Assembly: GCA_963921825.1 (NCBI GenBank)
Contig: OY997591.1
Span: 53,855,031 to 53,919,030 of the forward strand
Reading direction: 5' to 3'
Source: Erodium maritimum
Taxonomy: Eukaryota > Streptophyta > Magnoliopsida > Geraniales > Geraniaceae
Length of the DNA: 64,000 bases
Part shown: piece by piece, positions 46,242-55,988 of the stretch
How positions within the stretch are numbered: position 1 is the first letter of the stretch
Layout: each line of letters starts with the position of its first letter
Notes under the pieces: model-generated
Told to the model about the DNA's origin: nothing
The model's database searches: none
The model's input: the letters and a program-made list of their open reading frames with translations, nothing else
Translations under genes and position numbers: made by a program

Positions 46242-46503
46242 TTACAGGTACTACATGCATATGACTAACCAGCTGATCAGTTAAGTTTAACCCACTAATC
46301 GTCGAGACTAACCAACTGATTCACCACTTTTGACCCACCAATCGGAGGCGTAAACAGTAGTTGCATGCGCGTGAATAATAGCTATGCGCGCGTGAACAAT
46401 ATTTGTGCGCGCGCACGAAAAGGCTACGTGTCGCTCTCCTATGAGTTCGCAGTTCGCATAATAAGGCCTGGTTCGCATACGATACTGAGTATATATATAT
46501 ATA

Positions 46504-47134
46504 GGGAAGCTTTCAGGTACAAACTTGCGAACCAATTTGGTTTATTGGATATAAGCCACATGGCATCATCCTAGATAGTGAGCATTTATTTTTTTGCCAA
46601 ATTCGCTAATTTATTCATTCCCACTTCGTTTTAATTCCGTTTTTTTTATTCTTTCACCATTATTTTTATTTTTCCAAGAGCTATCTATAGAGATGCATAT
46701 TGAATATATTTTGAGCAAAAAAAATAAAAATAGGATAAGTCTAACGTAATTGTAAATCTGCATAAACAAAATGTAAATACTTTTTATTTTAGCGATATTA
46801 CATTTCCATTATGTATATTTACATTTCATTTCTGCAGATTCACAAACTGTGTTCATCTGATTTACAATTACGTTGGACTTATCCTATTTTTATTTTTTTT
46901 TGCTTCAAATACATTCAATATGCATCTCTATGGATAGCTCTTCGAAAAAGATAAATAATGGTATAAGAATAAAAAAAATCGAATCTGAAACGAAGTGGGA
47001 ATGAATGAATTAGCGAATTTGGCAAAAAAAATAAATGCTCACTATCTAAGATGCTGCCATGTGGCTTATATCCAATGAACCAAAATGGTTCGCAGGTTTG
47101 TACCATAAGAATAGTTTGTACCCGAAAGTAAACC
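46504..47134. mobile_element. TA-flanked MITE 5 (near-perfect fold-back)
   Basis: About 630 bp. The left end GGGAAGCTTTCAGGTACAAA and the right end (minus strand) GGTTTACTTTCGGGTACAAA continue as mirror images through GGATATAAGCCACATGGCA, the CTTCGTTT block and GGATAAGTC.AACGTAATTGT almost to the centre (about 46800). It could form a long hairpin. No coding capacity. Confidence 0.85.
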
Positions 47135-47165
47135 TATATATATATATACACACACACACATATAA

Positions 47166-47404
47166 GATAAGATTCAGGCACAAACTTGTATCTTTCGTAC
47201 GAAATACAAACGATCAATCTGAGTCATTGGATCGTGGAATTAAAGGTCCAGATTTAAATAAAAATCATTAATGATAGAATCATTAGTGCATATTAGTAAT
47301 CAATCACCCCCATGAATGTTGGTGACCGCGCGATCCCTAAATTAGTGGCCTAGATTGGTTTATATTTCACACCTGAATTTCGGGTTTCTACCCGAAAGTT
47401 TCCC
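47166..47404. mobile_element. TA-flanked MITE 6
   Basis: About 240 bp. The left part GATTCAGGCACAAACTTGTA and the right end (minus strand) GGGAAACTTTCGGGTAGAAA are related imperfectly. It sits between CA/TA and TATATA tracts. The ends resemble those of 46504-47134. Confidence 0.6.
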
Positions 47405-47412
47405 TATATATA

Positions 47413-47839
47413 GTCTCGGTATCAAATGTGAACTAGGCCTTATTGTGAAACTACGGACGCACATGAGAGAGACAAGTGACCTTTTTGCGCGCGCGTGCGC
47501 GCACAACTACTGTTCACGCGCGCACAAACTCTGGTACTCCCCGTGAAAAGAGTTGGTACCCCTCCATACAAATGCTGACAAGTGTCCTTTTTCGCGCATA
47601 CAAAGTGTTGGTACCAACGCGCAAGTGTTGGTACATGTTTTATTAGCACCCGTGTATACAAAGTACCAGCGCTTGTGTATATGAAGTACCAATGCAAAGC
47701 GCTGGTACCCCTCTATTAAAATACTAACACATGTCCTTTTTCGCGCATACAAAGTACCAGCACCCGTGTATGTGTAGTACCAGCGCCTATGTATAAGAAG
47801 TACCAGCACTTATGCATGCAACACTATGTAGTCCAAATC
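47413..47839. mobile_element. TA-flanked element fragment 7
   Basis: It begins CTCGGTATCAAATGTGAACT and CAGGCC-type TTATTGTG block, then many short units built on AAAGTACCAGCRCYYGTGTA and TTTTTCGCGCATACAAAGT. The right terminal repeat is not clear; it meets a TA tract at 47840. It is related to the GTGCTGGTAC family of elements 1 and 4. Confidence 0.6.
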
Positions 47840-47851
47840 ATATATATATAT

Positions 47852-48260
47852 GACCGGTGTCATCTACAAACAAGCCCTTATTGTGTAAACTGCGAACGCA
47901 CGAGAGACATAAGATACGCCCAAAGTGACGTCAGCAGAGCGCCCCAGATGCTGACACGTGGGAGCGCACTGCTGGTGCTGACACATGGGCGCGCGCGCAC
48001 AGTGCTGATAGTTTACATAGCACAGTGCTGATAGTTTAGTACAAAATGTGCTGATATGTTACATTTGTACTAAATTATTAGCACTGTGCTATATAAACAA
48101 TCAGCACTGTGCACGCGCACCAGCACTGTGCGCTCGTGAACCAGCAGTGCGCGCCGCGTGTTAGGATCTGGGACGCTCTGCTGACGTCACTTTGACCGCC
48201 TCCTGTGACTCTCGTGAGTTCGCAGTTTGCACAATAAGAGGCGTTTGTACTGTATAGCTA

Positions 48261-48262
<2 letters not shown>
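47852..48262. mobile_element. TA-flanked MITE 8
   Basis: About 410 bp. The left end GACCGGTGTCATCTACAAAC and the right end (minus strand) GGTAGCTATACAGTACAAAC share TTATTGTG.AAACTGCGAAC and the inner CAAAGTGACGTCAGCAGAGC block. The interior is the palindromic CAGCACTGTGC / TAGTTTAGTACAAA type. Confidence 0.8.

Positions 48263-48292
<30 letters not shown>
48263..48292. repeat. TA microsatellite
   Basis: A TA tract of about 30 bp between elements. Confidence 0.95.
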
Positions 48293-48295
<3 letters not shown>

Positions 48296-48479
48296 CGGCC
48301 GATGGAGAACCTGAAAGATGTCAGTGTTAGAATTTGACAAAACCCTACTATTTTTTATGGGTGGAAACGACCTTCTGAGAAACACTCATTGCTAGGCTGC
48401 GATGTACGATATTTTTCGGCTATCCGAGGTCATCTAGAGGGTCAAAATCATATTTTTAGATTCTGGACGATTATTTCTT

Positions 48480-50344
48480 GGGAAAATTTCATTTTAACAC
48501 CCTGTCAAACATTTAATTTCACTTTGATACCCTGGCATAAATTTTTATCACTTTCATACCCTAACCAAACTTTTAATTTCACTTTCATACCCAGCCGGGT
48601 AAAAAGACCATAATACCCCTAATTATTACTCAAATTTTCAAACTCATGCCATTGGTTCAGAATTTGAAAATAAGTGAAATGTCAATAATACCCCTCATTG
48701 TTAGGGTGTTCAAATGAAAATTTCCTCTACAATTTTCAAAATTTACAAAATCACTTTTTATTTTATTAATTCAGTTTTTATTCAAAAAATATTTTTATTT
48801 TCAAATTTTTTATTTTATTTTTATAAATTCAAATTTTATTTTCAAAAATTCAAATTTTAATATAAAAATACATAAAATCAGATTTATTTTTAAAAATACA
48901 TAAAAATCTGTTTTTTAAAATACATAAAAATCAATTTTTTTTAAAAAAATATTCTTAAAATTCATATCTTTATTTTTTATTTCAATTCAACTCCCTATAT
49001 TTTAACTTTTTTTAGTTTTTATTTTCTCTCTCTAAAATTTCACTTCGTCTTCCCCAATCCCATCTCCATCCGCCTTCATTCTCCAACCCCATCTCCATCA
49101 CCTTCATGTGTACTCTCCAACCCCATCTCCATCGCCTTCATCTGTAGCTGTAGCCCCAGCCCCATAATTCCCCAGATCTGAAAAATCAACGAAATGGGTC
49201 TTCGTTGGGGCTTTGTTGGCAGTCGTCTGGTTCGTGCGGCGGCGTCGGAGAAGAAGAAGCCGCCGGCGGAGGGAGGCTTCAAGGACGGAGACGATTCCCG
49301 GCGGACAAGCTTCGACGAGTAGATCTGCTGAGCGGCGTCTATTTTTCTCCTCTTTTTGTGGGATGAGTCGAGAGATCTTCTCCAACTTGCTCACCCATCG
49401 CCGGTCCGAGCGGGTTCGTGGGTCACGCGTGACCGGATCTGGTGAAGGAGAACAACGCCTCGCCGGTGCCCTTTCACTGTCGTAAGCCTCGCCGGTTTCC
49501 CTTTGTACAAATTTAGGTGAAACCCATTTCAGTTTCGTGTAAATTTGAGGTGAAACCCATATTAGGTTGAAATTGAATTTTTATTTGGGATTAATTTCCA
49601 TATTGCTGGGATTGCGGATTAATTTCCATATAAGTTGCTGGGATTGTGTTTGTGTATAGAATGTTGAATATTTTAATGGGTTTCAGAAATAAATGAGTAT
49701 ATTGAATGAGGTATGATATGGTTCTTAATTTTTTGAGTTTCAGATTTGAGGAACAAACTGTTTTGGTAGATCTGGCAATTGTTAGATGAGGAGGAGAGAG
49801 AGGTGAATTTGGATAAAAAAAATGAAAATAAAAACCAAATATAATAAAATATTAATTAAGTTAAAAAAACTGATTTTATGTATTTTTTAAAATAAAATCT
49901 GATTTTTATGTATTTTTAAATTAAAATATGAATTTTTGATAATAAAAATAATTTTCATAAATAAAAACTGAATTTATATAAAAAAACTGATTTTTATGTA
50001 TTTTTTAAATTAAAATCTGAATTTTCGAAAAATAAAAATAATTTTCAAAAATAAAAACTAAATTTATAAAAAAAAAACTGATTTTATTTTTAAAATAGTG
50101 AAAATTTCATTTTAACACCCTAACAATGAAGGGTATTATTGTTGTTTTACTTATTTTCAAATTCTGAACCAATGGCATGAGTTTGAAAATTTGAGTAATA
50201 GCTAGGGGTATTATGGTCTTTTTACCCGGTTGGGTATGAAAGTGAAATTAAAAGTTTGGTTAGGGTATGAAAGTGATAAAAATTTATGTCAGGGTATCAA
50301 AGTGAAATTAAATGTTTGGCAGGGTGTTAAAATGAAATTTTCCC
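48480..50344. mobile_element. Mutator-like element with 9-bp target duplication, possible Pack-MULE
   Basis: Terminal inverted repeats of about 240 bp: the left starts GGGAAAATTTCATTTTAACA, the right ends AAAATGAAATTTTCCC, both including the GGTATGAAAGTGA-type and AATACCCCT blocks. The flanks TTATTTCTT at 48471-48479 and 50345-50353 are identical, the 9-bp duplication typical of Mutator elements. No transposase is present. The centre (49030-49490) is GC-rich and gene-like between very AT-rich arms, which suggests a captured host fragment. Confidence 0.88.
49030..49600 (+). pseudogene. Gene-like cargo of the Mutator-like element, unidentified
   Basis: A CT-rich leader (TCTCTCTC, repeated CCAATCCCATCTCCATC units) is followed by ATG at 49194 opening a 42-residue frame (MGLRWGFVGSRLVRAAASEK...) to TAG at 49320. 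A second ATG frame is at 49363-49485 (MSREIFSNLLTHRRSE...). After 49490 the sequence turns T-rich and intron-like. The order looks like a captured 5' UTR, first exon and intron start of a plant gene. I do not recognise the protein. Confidence 0.35.
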
Positions 50345-50785
50345 TTATTTCTTTTTTGTTTTATGTTATTTTGGTTTCATTTTTTCGAATTATGGCTTTG
50401 GGATTACTTTTCTTAGTGTTTAGGTTTTATAAACACACGAGGCTTTGATTGTAAATCAGTTTTTTTGTATTAATAAACATTGTAGCAGCACTTGTGTGTG
50501 TATTGTACCAACACCCGAGTCCGTATTGTACCAGCACCCAAGTGTGTATTGTACCAGCACCTATGTGTGTATTATACCAGCACCTATGTGTGTAAGGGGT
50601 ACCAGTACCACTCGTGCGCTCCCAGTACCACGCGCGCATTACCGGTACCGCGCATGCGCTACCAGAATCACGTGCACGTGCAACCAGCACTGCACGCACA
50701 CGAAAACAACACATGTCGCCTTCCTGTGAGTTCACAGTTCTCATAGTACGGGTGGTTTGTACGCTATCCCGTCCATATATATATA

Positions 50786-51230
50786 GGGTAACTATCCAGT
50801 AAAAACCACCCTTATCGTGCAAACTACAAACCAATCTAACCCACAGCATGCGGTCAAAGTGACGTCAACAGAGCACGCGTGATGCTGACACGTGGCCACT
50901 TCGCGCGCGCCTTTGCCCGCACAGTAGCGCATGTTGACCACTCGCGCAGCGCGAGTGCTGATAGTTTAGTACAAATGTAAACTATCAGCACATTTGTACT
51001 AAACTATCAACACCGTGCTATGTAAACTATCAGCACTGTGCGCACGCGCGCCCACGTGTCAACATCTGGTGAGTTCGTAGTTTGCACAATAAGGTGCAAT
51101 GTTTTATATATTTAATTTCCCATGTGTCAGCATCTGGTGCGCTCTGCTGGTGTCACTTTTGGGGGATTCTATTGCTCATATTGGTTCGTAGTTTGCACAA
51201 TAAAGGATGGTTTGTACCTGATACCAGTCC
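50786..51230. mobile_element. TA-flanked MITE 9
   Basis: About 445 bp. The left end GGGTAACTATCCAGTAAAAA and the right end (minus strand) GGACTGGTATCAGGTACAAA, with the family inner blocks (CAAAGTGACGTCAACAGAGC, AAACTATCAGCAC). A second internal copy of the right-end block occurs at about 51060-51100, as in 37769-38410. Confidence 0.82.
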
Positions 51231-51268
51231 TCTCTCTCTCTTTATATATATATATATATATATATATA
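51231..51268. repeat. CT/TA microsatellite
   Basis: (CT)n passing into (TA)n; the right-most tract of the chain. Confidence 0.95.
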
Positions 51269-52150
51269 GGGGGTTTTCTCGTACAAACCAAAATTAATAT
51301 ACGAAATACGAATTATGATAATCCCTACGATCTAATCGCATCTATGGCTAAATGTCACACGCAAAAACCGATTAATTAACTGCACAATCAGTGTAATAGG
51401 GGTAATAAAGGAATAAGATAATCGTAGGGGTAATAAAGGAATAAGATAATCGTAGGTATTAATAGGAAAAGGAATCGTAGCTAATTTTGTGGAAATCCAA
51501 TTACATCGAATCTTAATAAAATCTACCTTAAATATAGGACTCTAAATATTATCAAATATTCAAACAATATCATTCTAAATACACATACTCCCTTTTAACC
51601 GTATCTGAAGCTAACAATATTGGACCAAGAATTCAATTCGCACAATCTGCACAAGGTAAGTATTTTGGTTTCAATGAAACTCATAATCCCATGATAATCC
51701 CATGATTTTATAATACATATTGGATTGGATATACACAATTAAAATAATTTTCCATTGAATAAGGAAACCTAATTAATTAAGGAAACAAATATTTCGAAAA
51801 TATGTCTAGATGATTGTTATGATTCAAGAAGAAAATATTTTTGGTAATTATTTGATTAAGTGTGTTTCACAAATCTTAATTATACGATTTCAATGTTTGG
51901 TAATTAAGTTAGGTGTTGTTTAGATTAAGAATACATTTAGTCGTGTTACAATATATCTGAAATTAATAAAATATGTAGGGGCTAGATTTGTTTTTTGGGC
52001 AAGTAACTAACGTCATAAGCAATTATTTGTGGCGCATAATGTACAAAAATCGATATAAAATTAATTTTATATGAATTGAAACATAATTGTATTACATTCA
52101 AAATGTATCTAACAACTGTAGTTACATTATTGTTTAACAAATGCCTCTAA
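51269..52150. other. AT-rich sequence, start of another element but no right end
   Basis: GGGGGTTTTCTCGTACAAAC after the TA tract resembles the ends of the TA-flanked elements, but no matching right end was found before the telomere-like array. The rest is AT-rich with a 23-bp direct repeat (GTAATAAAGGAATAAGATAA TCG at about 51401-51455) and no gene. Confidence 0.45.
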
Positions 52151-55100
52151 ACGTGGTTCATTGTTCACGGTTCAGGCTTTCAGTGTTCAGTGTTCATGGT
52201 TCAGGGTTTAGGGTTTTGTGGGTTAAGGGATTTTGGTTATAGGGTTCAAGGTTTTAAAGTTTCAGTGTGCAGGGTTGCAGGATTTAGTGTTCTGTTTTAA
52301 TTTTTTGTTTTTGATCAGAGAAGTTTTATAAAAGTCTTGATCTCAAAATGAGATCAAAGCAGTCTGCACGGAGGCCACGAACTACATAGTTCAAACAAAC
52401 ACCAGAGTTGGAAAGAGGATCCAACCACTTACCAACTTAACGAAACATAAAAAAACAAAAGGGAAAATAAAAAACCATGAGCCGCGAAGCGCTACTATCT
52501 CTCGTCCTTAGAAGCAAAAAACTCGAAGCGGCTCAACAAAACGGATTACAGGGTTGTAGGGTTTATGGTATAGGGTTTAGTGTTAAGTTTTATAGTTTTG
52601 AGTTTTAAAGTTTCATTTTACAGGGTTTATGGTTTAGGGTTTCGGGTTTGAAGGGTTTAGTGTTAAGTTTTAAAGTTTCATTGTGCAGGGTTGTAGGGTT
52701 TAGTGTTAAGTTTTAAAGTTTAATTGTGCAGAGTTGTAGGGTTTAGTGTTCAGTTTTAATGTTTTAGTGTGCTGGGTTGTAGGGTTTATTGTATAGGGTT
52801 TAGTGTTAAGTTTTATAGTTTCCAGTCTTAAAGTTTCAGTTTACAGAGTTTATGGTTTAGGGTTCGAAGGGTTTAGTGGTTAGGGTTTAGTGTTAAGTTT
52901 TAAAGTTTCATTGTGCAGGTTTGTAGGGTTTAGTGTTAAGTTTTAAACTTTCAGTGTGCAGGGTTGTAGGGTTTATGATATAGGGTTAAAGTTTATATTT
53001 CATTTTAACAATTTCAGTGTTCATGGTTTTATGGTTATGCTTTAGTGTTTATGGTTCATGATATACAGTTTATTGTTCGTTTTTTAAGGTTTAGGGTTCA
53101 GTTTTTTGGGTTTAGGGTTTTAGTGTTCAAGTTATATTGTTTAGTTTCACAGGGTTCATGTTTAGGTTTTTAAGGGTTTAGTGTTTATGGTATAGGGTTT
53201 AGTGCTCAGTTTTAAAGTTTAAGGGTTCAGTTTTTTGGGTTTATGGTTTAGGGTTTATTGTTAAGTTTTATAGTCTCCAGTCTTAAAGTTTCAGTTTACA
53301 GAGTTTATGGTTTAGGGGTTGAAGGTTTTATGGTTTAGTGTTCAGTTTTAAAGTTTCAGTGTGCAATGTTGTAGGGTTTATGGTATATAGGGTTTAGTGT
53401 TAAGTTTTATAGTTTTCAGTCTTAAAGTTTCAGTTTACAGGGTTTATGGTTAAAGGTTTAGGGTTTGAAGGGTTTAGCGGTTAGGGTTTAGTATTAAGTT
53501 TTAAAGTTTCATTGTGCAGGGTTGTAGGGTTTAGTGTTCAGTTTCAAAGTTTAATTGTGCAAGGTTGTAGGGTTTAGTGTTCAGTTTTAATGTTTCAGTG
53601 TGCTGGGTTGTAGGGTTTATTGTATAGGGTTTAGTGTAAAGTTTTATAGTTTCGAGTCTTAAAGTTTCAGTTTACAGGGTTTAGGGTTCGAAGGGTTTAG
53701 TGGTTAGGGTTTAGTGTTAAGTTTTAAAGTTTCTTTGTGCAAGTTTGTAAGGCGTAGTGTTAAGTTTTAAAGTTTCAGTGTGCAGTGTTGTAGGTTTATG
53801 ATATAGGGTTAAAGATAATATTTCATTCTAACAAATTCAGTGTTCATGGTTTTATGGTTATGCTTTAGTGTTTATGGTTCATGATATACAATTTATTGTT
53901 TAGTTTTTAAGGTTCAGGGTTCAGTTTTTTTGGTTTAGGGTTTTAGTGTTCAGGTTATATTATTTAGTTCCACATGGTTCATGTTTAGGTTTTTAAGGGT
54001 TTAGTGTTTATGGTATAGGGTTTAAGGGTTCATTTATTGGGGTTTATGGTTTAGGGTTTACTGTTAAGTTATATAGTCTCCAGTCTTAAAGTTTCAGTTT
54101 ACAGGGTTTATGGTTTAGGGGTTGAAGGGTTTAGGGTTTAGTGTTCAGTTTTAAAGTTTCAGTGTGCAATGTTGTAGGGTTTATGGTATATGGTTTAGTG
54201 TTAAGTTTTATAGTTTTTAGTCTTAAAGTTTCAGTTTACAGGGTTTATGGTTTAGGGTTTAGGGTTTGAAAGGTTTAGTGGTTAGGGTTTAGTGTTAAGT
54301 TTAAAAGTTTCATTGTGCAAGGTTGTAGGGTTTAGTGTTAAGTTTTAAAGTTTAATTGTGCATGGTTGTAGTGTTTAGTGTTCAGTTTTAATGTTTCAGT
54401 GTGATGGGTTGTTGGGTTACTTGCATAGAGTTTAATGTTAAGTTTTGTAGTTTCTAGTCTTAAAGTTTCAGTTTACAGGGTTTATAGTTTAGGGTTTAGT
54501 TTCACAAAGTTCATGTTGTTTTTAAGGGTGTAGTGTTCATAGTATAGGGTTTAGTTTTCAGTTTTAAAGTTTAAGGGTTCAGTTTTTTTGGGTTTATGTA
54601 TTAGGGTTAACTGTTAAGTTTTATAGTCTCAATTCTTAAAGTTTTAGTTTACAGGGTTTATGGTTAGGGGTTGAAAGGTTTGAAGGGTTTAGGGTTTGGT
54701 GTTCAATTTTAAAGTTTCAGTGTGCAATGTTGTAGGGTTTATGGTATAAGGGTTAGTGTTCAGTTTTAAAGTTTCCAGTCTCTAAACCATAAACTAAACT
54801 AAACCCTAAACCCTGAAACTTTAAAACTTAACACAAAACCCCAAACCCTAACAATAAACCCTACAACCCCTAAACCTTACAACCCTGCAGACTGAAACTT
54901 TAAAACTTAAAACAAAACCCTAAACCCTACAACCATGCACACTGAAATTTTAAAAATTAACACTAAACCCTAAACACTACAATCATGCACACTGATATTT
55001 TAAAAATTAACACTAAACCCTCAAAACTAAAATCTTCAAACCCTAAAACATAAACCATAAACCATAAACCATAAACCCTTTAAACTGAAAGTTTAAGACT

Positions 55101-55988
55101 TGAAACTATATAACACTTAACATTAAACCCTATACCATAAACCCTACAATCCGTCGCACTGAAACTTTAAATCTTAACACTAAACCATAAACCCTACAAA
55201 CCCTAAACCCTTTAAACTAAAATTTTAAAACTAGAAGCTATAAAACTTAATAGTAAACCCTATACAATAAACCCTACTACCTTGCACACTGGAATTTTAA
55301 AAATTAACACTAAACTCTTCAAATCCTAAACCATAAACCTTAAACACTACACCCTAAACCCTTTAAACTGAAATTTTAAGACTGGAAACTATAAAACTTA
55401 GAACTAAAACCTATACCATAAACCCTACAACCTTGCAAACTGAAACTTTAAAACTTAACACTAAATCATAAACCCTACAACCCAGCACACTAAAACTTTA
55501 AACCATAAACCATAAACCCTGTAAACTGAAACTTTAAGACTTGAAACTATAAAACTTAACACTAAACCCTATACAACAAACCCTACAACCCAGCACACTG
55601 AAACATTAAAACTGAACACTAAACCCTACAACCATGCACAATTAAACTTTAAAACTAAACACTAAACCCTACAACCCTGCACAATGAAACTTAAACTTAA
55701 CACTAAACCCTAACCACTAAACCCTTCAAACCCTAAACCCTAAACCATAAACTCTGTAAACTGAAACTTTAAGACTGAAAACTATAAAACTTAACACTAA
55801 ACCCTATACCATAAATCCTACAACATTGAACACTGAAACTTTAAAACTGAACACTAAACCCTAAACCTTTCAAACCATAAACCCTGTAAATTGAAACTTT
55901 AAGACTGGAGACTATAAAACTTAACAGTAAACCCTAAACCATAAACCCCAAAAACTGAACCCTTAAACTTCAAAACTGAACACTAAAC
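52150..55988. repeat. Inverted array of degenerate telomere-like repeats with about 800-bp higher-order period
   Basis: From 52150 to about 54780 the plus strand is built of GGTTTAGGGTTTAGTGTTAAG, TTTTAAAGTTTCAGTGTGCA and GGGTTGTAGGGTTTATGG type blocks, related to the plant telomere unit TTTAGGG. From about 54785 to 55988 the same blocks appear as reverse complement. The marker (C)AGTCTTAAAGTTTCAGTTTACAG recurs at 52822, 53277, 53415, 53653, 54079, 54217 and 54453, giving repeated spacings of about 430-455, 138 and 237, that is a period of 800-802 bp. The inverted half repeats the same order. No gene. Confidence 0.9.
52303..52548 (-). mobile_element. 5'-truncated LINE 3' tail inside the telomere-like array
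   Basis: On the minus strand the segment ends GCTTTGATCTCATTTTGAGA then TCAAGACTTTTATAAAACTT CTCTGATCAAAAA, typical of a plant L1 3' UTR with its short A-rich tail. It interrupts the repeats, so it is a later insertion. No coding part remains. Confidence 0.65.

Larger units (their letters stand above)
42981..46246 (-). repeat. Solo chromovirus LTR with target duplication GGTAC
   Basis: The plus strand begins TGTCACGCCCC and ends GACGTTACA (TGT..ACA), flanked by GGTAC at 42976-42980 and 46247-46251. It is the reverse of the LTR family at 32524-34343, here complete. A 183-bp SINE-like segment sits 5 bp inside its minus-strand start. The hairpin sequence GGTGAGCGTTCGCTCACC is at 43254-43271. 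A C-run followed by an A-run lies at about 45570-45603. Confidence 0.92.
42376..46490. mobile_element. TA-flanked inverted-repeat element 4 (carries a solo LTR)
   Basis: The left end GGACGGGATAACGTGAGAAC then CGCCCTTATTGTGCGAACTGC matches the right end (minus strand) ACTCAGTATCGTATGCGAAC then CAGGCCTTATTATGCGAACTGC, both followed by a GCGACACRTG block. Inside are GTGCTGGTACAATACGCACA repeats and a block (42660-42900) shared with 35220-35500 and, inverted, with 48300-48470 and 50350-50450. The solo LTR 42981-46246 is a later insertion; without it the element is about 0.85 kb. Confidence 0.75.
48293..50774. mobile_element. Element of the 42376 family (reverse orientation), split by a Mutator-like element
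   Basis: The left part 48293-48479 is the reverse complement of the block at 42720-42920 (GGGTGGAAACGRCCT, GTACGAT.TTTTTCGGC, CATCCGAGGTCATCTAGAGG). The right part 50345-50774 continues it and ends TACGCTATCCCGTCC, the reverse of GGACGGGATAACGT. Its own left terminal repeat is missing at the TA tract. The 1,865-bp element 48480-50344 is inserted within it. Confidence 0.72.

Noticed and set aside
42981..46246. Pairing with 32524-34343 as the two LTRs of one minus-strand element
   Set aside because: The right copy has its own perfect target duplication, the left copy is truncated, and the DNA between them is TA-flanked elements with no gag or pol.
52150..55988. True telomere
   Set aside because: The units are highly degenerate, mixed with non-telomeric blocks, inverted half-way and followed by other repeats. 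It is telomere-like, not a chromosome end.
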